From NCBI RefSeq assembly GCF_021495345.1, contig NZ_CP099397.1, positions 248,001 through 312,000 on the forward strand: a DNA stretch of 64,000 nucleotides. Reading direction: 5' to 3'. Made by a program: the position numbers and the translations under genes. The DNA comes from Pseudomonas hydrolytica. GTDB lineage: Bacteria; Pseudomonadota; Gammaproteobacteria; Pseudomonadales; Pseudomonadaceae. Within the stretch, counting starts at the first letter, position 1. Each line of letters begins with the position of its first letter. The notes beneath the pieces are model-generated. The model was not told where the DNA came from. It ran no database searches and saw only the letters and a program-made list of their open reading frames with translations. Shown in pieces: positions 25,644 to 34,381 of the stretch.

Positions 25644-26764
25644 GGATGAGTCGCCCTGCCATTGGTACTTAACAACCCGGCATTTGTCAGGTACTCCCTC
25701 AGCAACACCAAGGAAGGAGCACATTGCGGCTGACCTAGAAACTCGTTACCCAAGGCAGACTTGTAGAGGCGCAGCCAGGTCAGCGCAGGCACCTTCGGCA
25801 GGAAGGTGGCGAGCGACTCTCGGTTTCCCTCCCCGAACAACAAGCGCAGGGTGCGCAGGATTGGTTGGTAGTCGCGCGCAGACAACAGCTCCGCAACGGT
25901 ATCGTCCAGCCGTTGCTCGATCACCACACTATTCAGCCGATCCTCAACCGAGGCGTCGCCCAGCGCCACCCGAGGGTCGATCGCCACGGGATAGATTGCG
26001 CGGAACGACTTTGCACCGTTACGCATGGATTCATATAGCAGTTTGTCGGCAGTAGATCCGGTAACCAACACATCGTCGCCGAAGATCACATGCACACCGC
26101 TCCAACGATAGAAATTTTCAGCCGGAATGACATGGTCCTGGACCAGATTGACGCGCTCCCGCTCCTCGGTGCTGAGGCTGGCGTAGTCCTCGCAGGGCGG
26201 CGCAATCCTGGGCAGCTTGACGTTGATGATGGTCGGCAACGCCATATGCGCCAATTTGACGTTGACCTCCTCTACCACGATCTCATAGAGCACGTTCGCC
26301 GTGGACGGCACGTTGCGCCAACCAGTGGTCATCATCACCACGTTGTCACCACAGACCTTGGCGTTCTGGAACAGGTATGACCATTGCGAGTCTGGCCTAT
26401 CCAGCTCGCCACTGAGGTAGTCGATCAGTTGTCTTGCGAGATACCGGATGTCATGCACACCGCCGTATTTTGCACGGCTGTAGATCCCAGCCAGCGCTGT
26501 GGCATCGCTGCCCGAGGCCATGTCGCGGAACAACCCCGACTCGGCAGGTGTAAGGCAGTGCAGGGCAGTACCGCCAAAAATCGAAACATACTCGGTCATG
26601 CTGATCAGGTCACGTGCAAACAGGTCGGCTGCGAAAGCGCGGAAACCAGTTTTCACATCATCAGCACAGGGCTGAGCGGAAGCCTGACGAAACATCGCCA
26701 ACTGGACATCAGCCGGGCTATTAAGTACCTCGGACCATAGCGGAGAATTTCCGGAGGAAATCAT
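25640..26764 (-). CDS. Type I phosphoribosyltransferase-like protein
   Basis: A 374-residue protein whose only clear motif is a PRPP-binding loop, VHVIFGDDVLVTGSTADKL (residues 224-242 of the chosen start), preceded by a hydrophobic strand and followed by GAKSFRAIYPVAIDP, as in type I PRTases. The first 200 residues match no family I recognise. PRTases attach or remove phosphoribose at a base-like group. The ATG at 26764 has a GAAGGG site; a TTG two codons upstream overlaps the PHP stop. It is third in a tightly packed four-gene operon. Confidence 0.65.
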   Translation of the reverse strand: MISSGNSPLWSEVLNSPADVQLAMFRQASAQPCADDVKTGFRAFAADLFARDLISMTEYVSIFGGTALHCLTPAESGLFRDMASGSDATALAGIYSRAKYGGVHDIRYLARQLIDYLSGELDRPDSQWSYLFQNAKVCGDNVVMMTTGWRNVPSTANVLYEIVVEEVNVKLAHMALPTIINVKLPRIAPPCEDYASLSTEERERVNLVQDHVIPAENFYRWSGVHVIFGDDVLVTGSTADKLLYESMRNGAKSFRAIYPVAIDPRVALGDASVEDRLNSVVIEQRLDDTVAELLSARDYQPILRTLRLLFGEGNRESLATFLPKVPALTWLRLYKSALGNEFLGQPQCAPSLVLLREYLTNAGLLSTNGRATHP

Positions 26765-26766
26765 GT

Positions 26767-27633
26767 TCAAGGCCCTTCAAGTCCTGCTGTCAAAGTTGCC
26801 AGTGTGCCCGGTAACGTCAGGCTGTCGAGAGCGACATCGATTCGACGGCGCTTCTCGTAGTAACTAATGCTCTTCAGCCCCATGGGCCTCAGGGTCTCAA
26901 GCAGTTCAGCAATGCCCGCACCAGCGTCACTCGGGTCATGGGCATCAGACCCAACCGTGAAGGGCACTTCGTGTGCGATGAGCTGCGCCACCAATTCCCG
27001 AGACGGATAAGACCAACGGCCCTGAACCTCCCTCCCCGTTGCCGGGTCCAGGCTCGACTTTCGAAGACCTGAGGCATTGAGCTCGAATGCAATACCGCTT
27101 CGGGCGAGCGGCTCCAGCAAAGGTTCGAAACGGCGCAGGAAGATGTCTTCCGGCACACCGCGCAGCAAGGTGTCGGCGTGCCCTACGGCATCGAACAGTC
27201 CACTGTCTAGCAGACCTTCGAGATTGGCGAAGTAGCGATCTAGGAACACCTGCTCGGCAAGGCGTGGCAGCTCCCAGACCTTCACCATCGTTTCATCTGG
27301 AACCTCCACGTAATGAATCGAGCCGATTACGAAGTCCATCGGGTACCGAGCAAGCAGCTCGCGATTGAAGGCGTCGGTGCCTGGCATGTAGTCGAGCTCC
27401 AGGCCACACAGGATGGTGATCTGCCCCTGAAAAATCTCCCGCGCCCGCTCGATGTCAGCGAAATAGCGATCAAGTTCGGACGCGAGCAGACGATTGCCCA
27501 TATCCACGGGGAACGGCGCGTGGTCGGTGATGGTTAGGACGGTCACGCCGGCGGCGATCGAGGCGCGAACTAACTCGTCGACAGTGCCGATCGCATGCTT
27601 TGAATAAAAGGTGTGGCTGTGTGAGTCGATCAT
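26767..27633 (-). CDS. PHP-domain phosphoesterase (HisJ-like)
   Basis: A 288-residue polymerase-and-histidinol-phosphatase (PHP) fold protein. The metal-binding motifs are present: H5-x-H7 (MIDSHSHTFYSKHA), TDHA near residue 38, the glutamate in CGLELDY, GSIHYVE, GHADTL, and the C-terminal GSDAHDPSDAG. This resembles histidinol-phosphate phosphatase HisJ, but a second histidine pathway enzyme is not expected here. Removal of a phosphate from the product of the neighbouring PRTase is more likely. The start overlaps the radical SAM stop by four bases (ATGA). Confidence 0.85.
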   Translation of the reverse strand: MIDSHSHTFYSKHAIGTVDELVRASIAAGVTVLTITDHAPFPVDMGNRLLASELDRYFADIERAREIFQGQITILCGLELDYMPGTDAFNRELLARYPMDFVIGSIHYVEVPDETMVKVWELPRLAEQVFLDRYFANLEGLLDSGLFDAVGHADTLLRGVPEDIFLRRFEPLLEPLARSGIAFELNASGLRKSSLDPATGREVQGRWSYPSRELVAQLIAHEVPFTVGSDAHDPSDAGAGIAELLETLRPMGLKSISYYEKRRRIDVALDSLTLPGTLATLTAGLEGP

Positions 27634-28658
27634 GCAGCGCCCCACTGTTCAAGCAACCCGGCATGACCTGCCAGCTCCTTCACCAGCCAGTAGGGGTTGT
27701 TCGCCTTGGCGATGATCGAACGAAGCAGCTCGGTGTTATCAAGGCGCGTCAGCAACTCGGTCAAGGGTTGCGTATAAAGTGCTCGGGTTAAGGGTGTTTC
27801 CCGCACGTGGTCGACCAGCCGTTGCCAGTCGACACGGTCAAAGTGAATGTTGCCTAGGCACTGATTCTCGATGCCATAAAGGTATATGTCACCACTAGGC
27901 TTCACCGTGACATCCAAGCCGTTGGCCTGCGGCGGTTTGTTCAGGCTGCCGAAGGTGAAGGGCTTGTTGACCTTGGACTCGATCGCCTCGATGTAGCCCA
28001 ACATATCCAGATAGCCGGGGGCGGTTCCCGGAGCAGGGTGTACGAGGTTCTTGTAGTCGATGCCGAAGCACTCGCCGCCTGCGACCAGTACGTCTTCCAG
28101 CACACTGCGTGGCTCAATGGTTGCTTCAATGCCCCAGTGGAGCAGTTCGGACCTTAAGTACGCGCGAGTGAAGTCGCGATCGGTGTCGATCGAGCGGAAC
28201 GAGAAACTGAGCCCGGGCGGTCGCCGACGCCGCAAATAGTCCAGACTAAAACCATGAGCCCGCCATTTGAGCTTCTCGATATGATGACTGTCGGCACTGA
28301 GGCGGATGTTGCAGGTGTCACCATTGCCCATGACAATTTGGTTCGTCGTATCGTAGAAATCCGCCATCTTGTCATGTGGATAGAACCCGCTGGTGATGAA
28401 TTCGAAGCACTTGCCGCCTTCGGATAACCCGAGAATCTCATGGAACACTTTGGCGTTGTTGAGTGGCTCGCCTTCACCACTGATGGAGATGCGCTTGACC
28501 TCCGAAGCATTGATCAGCCTGGCAAGGTTCTCCCGAGCCAGCGTTGATAGCTCCATGCTGATACCCACCTTGTGCTTGTCGGCATACATACAGAAGGCAC
28601 AGCCGATTCCGCATATCTGGGTGATGTCGATGTAAAGAAGATGACCTTCGAGATCCAT
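27630..28658 (-). CDS. Radical SAM enzyme
   Basis: A 342-residue protein with the CxxxCxxC iron-sulfur motif at Cys16, Cys20 and Cys23 (ICGIGCAFCMYADK), a GEGEP SAM-binding turn (ISISGEGEPLNNAKVF), and a likely partial TIM barrel. No second cysteine-rich SPASM cluster is apparent. Reaction not predictable. It is the first gene of the operon, preceded by a 248-bp gap that would hold the promoter. A longer frame starts at 28796, but the ATG giving MDLEGHLLYIDITQ fits the usual short lead into the first strand. Confidence 0.85.
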   Translation of the reverse strand: MDLEGHLLYIDITQICGIGCAFCMYADKHKVGISMELSTLARENLARLINASEVKRISISGEGEPLNNAKVFHEILGLSEGGKCFEFITSGFYPHDKMADFYDTTNQIVMGNGDTCNIRLSADSHHIEKLKWRAHGFSLDYLRRRRPPGLSFSFRSIDTDRDFTRAYLRSELLHWGIEATIEPRSVLEDVLVAGGECFGIDYKNLVHPAPGTAPGYLDMLGYIEAIESKVNKPFTFGSLNKPPQANGLDVTVKPSGDIYLYGIENQCLGNIHFDRVDWQRLVDHVRETPLTRALYTQPLTELLTRLDNTELLRSIIAKANNPYWLVKELAGHAGLLEQWGAA

Positions 28659-28906
28659 GTCTGATGACTCTGTAAGCCCAGCGCCAGCAGCGCGAGGAGC
28701 TGTCCTAAAGGAAGCGTAACGCTGGCCACGTAAGGCCGCGCTCCGTATGCAAAAAGGGGATTCAGGCCAACCCCAGGACGGGACATTGACCTCCAATTAC
28801 TGGATCTGCACCCAGTGCGGACGAACGAGGCGGTTCAGTATCCGGTGCTCTTACCACAGACTACTCCGAGTATTCCGTAAATTGCGCCGTATCTATCGCG
28901 AGCCAA

Positions 28907-29860
28907 TTAGCCCACTCGGCAGAACGCCAATCCTTGATACCCGGCCGGACTATTCAGAATTGGCAGATCCAATTGTTCATCGCGCATAAACTCCAGCTGC
29001 ATAACGTTGCCGCGGATGATCTCGTGTGCACCGACGGCTTGCTCAGCGATGCTAAGCAAGCGAGCATGGTTCGTTTCGCCTTGCTGGCCCGCCATTAGCC
29101 GCAGCGCCGGATTTTTCAGGCTTTGCTGCAGCCGCTGACCGAACCTGGCATGACGTTCCTTGAACTCATTGGCGAGATGCACCGCCAGATCCATTTCCCC
29201 CAAGCGAGCCAGCACCTGCAACCGCCCCTGGGCAGACATCACCCAACCCCGGTAAGCGGCCGCGAACTCGCCGGGCTGCAGATACTCAAACGAACGCTCA
29301 CTCACATGCTGCAATAGTCCACCAAAGTAACTTTGGCTCTCTGCGAGCTGGCTGTTAGCAATACCGAGCTGCTGCTGCTGCATCGCGGCATTACGATACA
29401 GTCCAGCCTCACTTACCTGCTGCAAGGAGGCATGTAAAGGAGCCAGCCGGCTGATCATCTGCCTGACATCTAGCCACTCGACACCCTGCCGAATATCGTC
29501 GAGCTTGCTATCCATGTGTCTCAGCTGGTTCTCGATACCCTGCAGTTTGTACAGCGTGAGCGCAAAGCCCGCGACACTGACCGCCAGGTTGGCCACCTGT
29601 AGCCCCATGATCATCTGCTGTTGCACACCGAGCATTTGCAGTTGCTCAGCCTGCTGACGCAGCAATTGGGTGTGCTCGGCTCCCTGTTTGAGCAACTGTT
29701 CGGCAGTATCGCGTTCCAGCAGCACACCTTCCTGCAGCCACATCACGATCTGTTTGTCACCCACTCTGCGGATAACGCCACCGATACGTTCATAAACACC
29801 GTTTCTCAGCCCCTCGGCAATCGCCTCCGGCACATCGAAGATTATATTTAGCTCAGCCAT
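28907..29860 (-). CDS. Coiled-coil membrane protein, unknown function
   Basis: A 317-residue protein. From the chosen ATG, which has a GGAG site six bases upstream, the order is a small N-terminal segment (QIVMWLQEGVLLE), a Gln/Leu-rich coiled coil (about residues 50-85), a hydrophobic helix (LQVANLAVSVAGFALTLYKL, about 87-106), a second coiled region and a helical C-terminus. I do not recognise the family. It overlaps the YaaW-like gene by eight bases, so the two are probably translated together and the products may act together at the membrane. An ATG 12 bp earlier is possible. Confidence 0.7.
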   Translation of the reverse strand: MAELNIIFDVPEAIAEGLRNGVYERIGGVIRRVGDKQIVMWLQEGVLLERDTAEQLLKQGAEHTQLLRQQAEQLQMLGVQQQMIMGLQVANLAVSVAGFALTLYKLQGIENQLRHMDSKLDDIRQGVEWLDVRQMISRLAPLHASLQQVSEAGLYRNAAMQQQQLGIANSQLAESQSYFGGLLQHVSERSFEYLQPGEFAAAYRGWVMSAQGRLQVLARLGEMDLAVHLANEFKERHARFGQRLQQSLKNPALRLMAGQQGETNHARLLSIAEQAVGAHEIIRGNVMQLEFMRDEQLDLPILNSPAGYQGLAFCRVG

Positions 29861-30623
29861 CGAAAGCTCCATTCATGAAATCAGTCGCTGCCTCGGCACG
29901 AGTCTTGAGACGCAGCATGGCGATTTGCAACACGCAAGGGATGGTGACCCTGTAAGCTGGGCCGGCAAGATCCATGGCGGTCCAAATACCGGCTATCACC
30001 CAGCCGACCGGCCCGGCTAGCGCGGCGACAGCCCGACCGCCAGCGAAGGTTCCCCCTGCAACCACCGCACTGCGCAGCCCGTGCCCAAGCAGCTGCTGAG
30101 CCATCGAGTTCACGATCACCGTCGAAGTGCGATAGAGGATAAGGCGCGCTACGGCCGGCACTACCAGCCCACTCAGTGCTGAACCATTCAGCAGAGCCGT
30201 CATCTTGGTCTTGTCTAGCCCCGCTTCGCGCAGAATCACTTCCAGCTCGCGCCGATCCTCGCCCGACGACTTCTCCAACGCCTGACGGAGGATCGACTGC
30301 ACCATCGCCTCCTCCAGTTCAATGAGCTCCATCGAGCCAGCCCCCTTGACCTTGAGCTTGCTGGCAACATCCCGGACCACCTCTGTGTAGGAAGGCCCGC
30401 TCTTACGCCACAGGTTGACGAAGCTGTTCCCGCCGAACAGCCGCAGCTCATCAAGGATTGAACTGGCATAGCGGCGGTGTTCCGGGTGGTTACGCTTGAA
30501 GTCCACTTGCTTCGACAGCGACTCGGTATTGGCCTTGAGGATGTATTCCACCAAAGGCTCCAGATCATCATTGCTGGCACGCTCCAGAAGCTGGCGGGTA
30601 TTGCTGATATCGATGACGGTCAC
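29853..30623 (-). CDS. YaaW-family protein, copy 2
   Basis: A 256-residue protein matching E. coli YaaW in layout: an N-terminal DUF3944-like helical part (ASNDDLEPLVEYIL), the ELRLFGGNSFVNLWR motif, the LDVSK-like VVRDVASKLKVK helix, and the C-terminal hairpin GPAYRVTIPCVLQIAMLR. Two glycine-rich hydrophobic stretches (about 165-225) suggest membrane association. No biochemical role is known for YaaW. The start is a GTG with GGGAG upstream. It is a paralogue of the gene at 30932-31759. Confidence 0.8.
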   Translation of the reverse strand: MTVIDISNTRQLLERASNDDLEPLVEYILKANTESLSKQVDFKRNHPEHRRYASSILDELRLFGGNSFVNLWRKSGPSYTEVVRDVASKLKVKGAGSMELIELEEAMVQSILRQALEKSSGEDRRELEVILREAGLDKTKMTALLNGSALSGLVVPAVARLILYRTSTVIVNSMAQQLLGHGLRSAVVAGGTFAGGRAVAALAGPVGWVIAGIWTAMDLAGPAYRVTIPCVLQIAMLRLKTRAEAATDFMNGAFDG

Positions 30624-30763
30624 TACAGAGACTCCCTTTTTCTACCGGTAGGCATCCTGACTAATCAGTCCTGCTCTATGGGTCAGCGCGGCCAGTCGGC
30701 TCGCATGCTCATTACCGTACATAGCTAATCCCTAATCGTTTACTCAACTCACCTGGAGCACAT

Positions 30764-30907
30764 TCACGCATCAGTGTTTGAGCTGCTTTTCCCAGCGGAA
30801 TAGGCCGCTTTACCTGCTAACTGCAATGCGACAACCACAACTGCACCCGCAGCGAAGCAGATGGCATTGGTGAGCAAGAACTCCAACGGGGAGATAGTAG
30901 GATTCAT
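30764..30907 (-). CDS. 47-residue single-span membrane protein
   Basis: A short open frame with an excellent ribosome site (GAAGGAG six bases before ATG), encoding MNPTISPLEFLLTN, then a hydrophobic helix (AICFAAGAVVVVALQLA) and a short polar tail ending SSSNTDA. It lies between the two YaaW-like genes, on the same strand, and is too short for most gene callers. It may be a small partner or regulator of that set. Only the reading frame, the ribosome site and the membrane helix are evidence. Confidence 0.6.
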   Translation of the reverse strand: MNPTISPLEFLLTNAICFAAGAVVVVALQLAGKAAYSAGKSSSNTDA

Positions 30908-30931
30908 GAGAGACTCCTTCGGGCGTGGACA

Positions 30932-31759
30932 CTAATCGTGAATGGAATGCGCTAGGCGATTCACCAGCCGTGCGCCACAAGTGCTACAAAATTTACTACC
31001 TGCAGGAATCGACGCGTGGCATTCAGGGCACCCGTCCTTAAGCAGCATTCTCTGGCGCATGTGGCCAATCTGGATGACGCATGGCACCGTCACACGGTAG
31101 GCCGGGCTGGCCAACTCGAAGGCCGTCCAGATGCCTGTAATTGCCCAGCCGACGGGCCCTGAGAGAACCGCCAACCCCCTGCCCATGGCCGCGCCCCCGG
31201 CAAATGCAACACCCCGGCCGACCAGGCTGCTCATCGTTGCGCTGGCAACTACTGCGGCAAGCCGGTAGGCAGTCGAGCTGGCACTCAGGCTGGTGATCAG
31301 CGCTGCCAGGGCAGCCGCACCCATTCCCGGACGGTAGCTGGTCCCCATCGACTCAAAGAAGGTTTCTTTGTCTTCCTCGCTCATGTGACCAAGCGACTGC
31401 TCGACCACCTTGGCGATGATGGCCATTTCCATCTGCGCGCAATCCCCCGGGCCGACCGTTGAGACACCCACGTGAGAGGCAACATCGCTCAGCAGTTCTA
31501 CATAAGACACGCCGCTGCCGCCCCGGAACAGGTTCATCAACGAGTTTCCGCCAAACCGTGTGAGCTCTTCGGCGACCAATGCGCGCTCGTAGTCGCCGAC
31601 TTCACCATCCTTCGCCCCGGTCAGTTGGCGGCAAATCGCTGAGGACAGCGAGATCCGCCCCTTACCGTTGTCAGTAATGACGTCGATCAGCAGCTTGATA
31701 TCGTCTGAGCTTGCACTAAAGAGCACGTCTGCTAAGTCAGCGTCTTGAATGACCGACAT
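30932..31759 (-). CDS. YaaW-family protein, copy 1, with zinc ribbon
   Basis: A 275-residue paralogue of the gene at 29853. It has the same motifs (ELTRFGGNSLMNLFRGGSG; SPAYRVTVPCVIQIGHMRQR) and the same glycine-rich hydrophobic middle. Unlike the second copy it ends with a zinc-ribbon-like CPEC...CSTCG motif (DGCPECHASIPAGSKFCSTCGARL). The two differ greatly in sequence, so this is an old duplication or paired acquisition, not a recent tandem copy. Function unknown. Confidence 0.8.
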   Translation of the reverse strand: MSVIQDADLADVLFSASSDDIKLLIDVITDNGKGRISLSSAICRQLTGAKDGEVGDYERALVAEELTRFGGNSLMNLFRGGSGVSYVELLSDVASHVGVSTVGPGDCAQMEMAIIAKVVEQSLGHMSEEDKETFFESMGTSYRPGMGAAALAALITSLSASSTAYRLAAVVASATMSSLVGRGVAFAGGAAMGRGLAVLSGPVGWAITGIWTAFELASPAYRVTVPCVIQIGHMRQRMLLKDGCPECHASIPAGSKFCSTCGARLVNRLAHSIHD

Positions 31760-31789
31760 ACTCCAATTCCTCTTGAATGTTTGGATGGG

Positions 31790-32410
31790 CTAGTCGCTGA
31801 TGCTAGGGTCATATGGCGTTCCTCGACTCACCAGCGCACCAGCGACGGAAGCCAATGCGACGCGAGGTAGGGCTGCACTGACGGTGCGGAGCATCAAAGC
31901 ATTTAGCTTGAGACAGGCACGCCGCCGCCATTCATCTCTCGCAGCAACGCGCTTCACTTCTTGGGTCGACCCAACACCCATAGGCCTGGTATCGGGGTGC
32001 ACCTTGCACTCGCGGAGTACCTTTTCCACAGGGCTTCCAAAGTCCAGCTGACCATCACGCTCTAGCTTCGCCGCCGCCTCCAAGTAGTCGCGAATGCTGC
32101 CTATGGCATGAGCCAGCTCAGCCCAATCCTGCGGCCGCATGAGTAGGAAGGCAGGGGGGACACCCAGGACATAAGCGATCCGCCCAAGAGTTTCGAGGTC
32201 TGGATTAGCTGCCGCCTCACCACACGGGGACTTCAACGCGCGGAGAGTGCTACGAGCGACACCTGTTTCACGTTGTATCTGGGTTGCGGTCATTGGCCCA
32301 GCAGTGCCGTTTTCACGCTGCTTGCCAGCAACAGCTAGGACAGCGCGAAGGTTGTCGCTGAAATGATGGCCCAACGCTTTGGGCGAGCCATCTGGCTGGT
32401 TTTTCTCCAT
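31790..32410 (-). CDS. XRE-like helix-turn-helix regulator
   Basis: A 206-residue protein with a Cro/CI-type helix-turn-helix at about residues 40-95 (MTATQIQRETGVARSTLRALKS, then NPDLETLGRIAYVLGVPPAFLL). The C-terminal half is helical and of unknown function. It is the first gene of the YaaW set, 30 bp upstream of copy 1, and is the likely regulator of that operon. The 168-bp gap upstream would hold the promoter. Confidence 0.82.
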   Translation of the reverse strand: MEKNQPDGSPKALGHHFSDNLRAVLAVAGKQRENGTAGPMTATQIQRETGVARSTLRALKSPCGEAAANPDLETLGRIAYVLGVPPAFLLMRPQDWAELAHAIGSIRDYLEAAAKLERDGQLDFGSPVEKVLRECKVHPDTRPMGVGSTQEVKRVAARDEWRRRACLKLNALMLRTVSAALPRVALASVAGALVSRGTPYDPSISD

Positions 32411-32578
32411 AGAAATCTCCCGTGTAGCGATGACGGAAGACTAAATGCGGCAAAGAGCCATCACAACACATGAAGGAGCGCGCACGCTCCAGTTGCAGAA
32501 AAAATGAAGTGACAGCGCTCCGAAAATATTGCTTCAACTCCATCCATGACTGGTTCAATTCCCGCACCGTGAGTTCAA

Positions 32579-34381
32579 TCAGCCTTTAATCGGCAACGCC
32601 CAGCCTCTACGACCCTGCGTCCGGAAATCGTACTTTCCTCCCAAAAGCTGCTCATATTGGCGCCGCCCCTTGGGGCCACGCAGGTAGCGAACCGTCCCAC
32701 ACGAGTCACATTCTGCCCTGAATCCAGCCGGACTCTGGAAAATCAAACGCCCCTGTTTTTTGCATACGGGGCAGCACTGCAAATAAGCAAGTTCCTGGTT
32801 GCGCTCGAGCAACTCAGAACCAAGCCGAACTGCATTGGCGGACTTCAATGCCGCATGAAGATCCGAAAGGAGGCCATCCCCTAGCATGTCTCGAACTTGC
32901 ATCGTTTTGGTTTGTAGGTCGACTTGCAATGCCGACGCACCCTTGGTCAGGCTGATTGCTACTGTCGGAATTTTCTCTAGCAGCCGACCATAGCTCTCCA
33001 GCAAAATGCGTTGCAGAGTTTGGTCTACTAACAAGCCAAATCGTTCTTCGCAGTACATATCTGAAGGTGAAAGTGGCACCCACTGCCCCAGAAAGGCATC
33101 TCCCTGAAGATCGTGACCTATAGCAGGCCAGGCGATATACCGATTGGAAGGTACCTCCACCTCTGGTTCGTGATCAGTTGTCAGCCAGGGTACAACCGTC
33201 AGCAGTACTTCTTCGCCAGAAGCGCGTGGAATTAGTAACTCCCATTCCAATCTCTTCTGACGGAGCTGCAGAGTTTTACCGGCCCAAATACCTTGATCCC
33301 TGCCACCAAGGTAGGGATGCAGTGCTCTGCGCAGGACAAGCCCTGCGTAACGTGAGTAAGCTTGAGCAAGATTTTGGTTCCGCTTAAAGCGCTCCTCTGC
33401 GTCTACAGTAGCACCGGCGTGGGTCTTGCCAAGGAGCTCCCATAGAGTGGCCACATGCCTGTAATGTGGGTCGTGGCTGAGGATGTTGGTACGGTGTAAC
33501 GCACTCGCAACCCGAGCATTGCGATCAACGAGTGTGTAGAGGCCGCTTTGCCGCAACCCACAAATGGTTTTATGCAGAATTTCTAGTTTGTGTAGGTTTT
33601 CATTTAATACCTTGAAAGCCTTCCCTGTAGAACTCTGGTCAAAGGTCATACCCCAGATATCGCACACAGCACGGGCAAGCCGGTGATCAATATCTGCTGA
33701 CTTGTAAAACTCCATCGCTTGCTCAAGCGTCGCCTTCAAACTGCCAAGTGTTGAAAGGCGGGCCCGCACATACCTATCTGCTTCGTCGAGTAGCCTTGCA
33801 TAGAGACGGTTTTCGTAAATACCGTAATCATCCTTACTGAATCGAGCCATCACCTTTCGTGGGATAACACCACTCAGCGTCTGTCGCTGCCAGCACTCCG
33901 AATGGGACGCAAGATGGACCAGCGCTCCTCTGGACAACCTACGTGCACGAGCAATATCGGTGACCTCATCCTCATAGTGCATGTCCAGCCGCGGGCGTTG
34001 AGAAATTCGATGAAGATGGCCTTCACGTAGTACCTCCAGCAGCCTCTCCTCAAACGGTTGGAGATGCCCTTGATCATCGACAATCGCAGCCGGCATAAGC
34101 GGGGATATCAATGCGCCAGCCTGCTGGAGATCGGCATCTATGGTGGCTATGGCTTTGAACAGAAGGTCGTTGCTCGCAGCATCGACTTGGTTGGGCAGGA
34201 TGAACGAGCGAACCTGATCATTGAGCTGGCAGCGCTGTCCGTCATCGCCCACCAAAATGCCCGAGAAATTGGGCGTATGACCATTCAGGGTCAACCCGGT
34301 GGTATCTGCCCAATACCGACCAGGTACCACCTTTTCCGGAAGCTCACTCAGCTCCTGACCTGTCAGCCTGTCCAGCCACAT
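32579..34381 (-). CDS. McrC-like DUF2357 protein
   Basis: A 600-residue partner of the AAA+ gene upstream, whose stop overlaps its ATG by one base (TGATG). It carries the DUF2357-type motif FSKDDYGIYENRLYARLLDE (181-200), known in McrC relatives, and ends with a zinc-ribbon-like pair (CCPVC at 536-540, CDSC at 558-561). I could not find a convincing PD-(D/E)xK nuclease motif, so whether it cuts nucleic acid is uncertain. Together with the coiled-coil AAA+ protein it resembles type IV restriction systems. Confidence 0.75.
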   Translation of the reverse strand: MWLDRLTGQELSELPEKVVPGRYWADTTGLTLNGHTPNFSGILVGDDGQRCQLNDQVRSFILPNQVDAASNDLLFKAIATIDADLQQAGALISPLMPAAIVDDQGHLQPFEERLLEVLREGHLHRISQRPRLDMHYEDEVTDIARARRLSRGALVHLASHSECWQRQTLSGVIPRKVMARFSKDDYGIYENRLYARLLDEADRYVRARLSTLGSLKATLEQAMEFYKSADIDHRLARAVCDIWGMTFDQSSTGKAFKVLNENLHKLEILHKTICGLRQSGLYTLVDRNARVASALHRTNILSHDPHYRHVATLWELLGKTHAGATVDAEERFKRNQNLAQAYSRYAGLVLRRALHPYLGGRDQGIWAGKTLQLRQKRLEWELLIPRASGEEVLLTVVPWLTTDHEPEVEVPSNRYIAWPAIGHDLQGDAFLGQWVPLSPSDMYCEERFGLLVDQTLQRILLESYGRLLEKIPTVAISLTKGASALQVDLQTKTMQVRDMLGDGLLSDLHAALKSANAVRLGSELLERNQELAYLQCCPVCKKQGRLIFQSPAGFRAECDSCGTVRYLRGPKGRRQYEQLLGGKYDFRTQGRRGWALPIKG

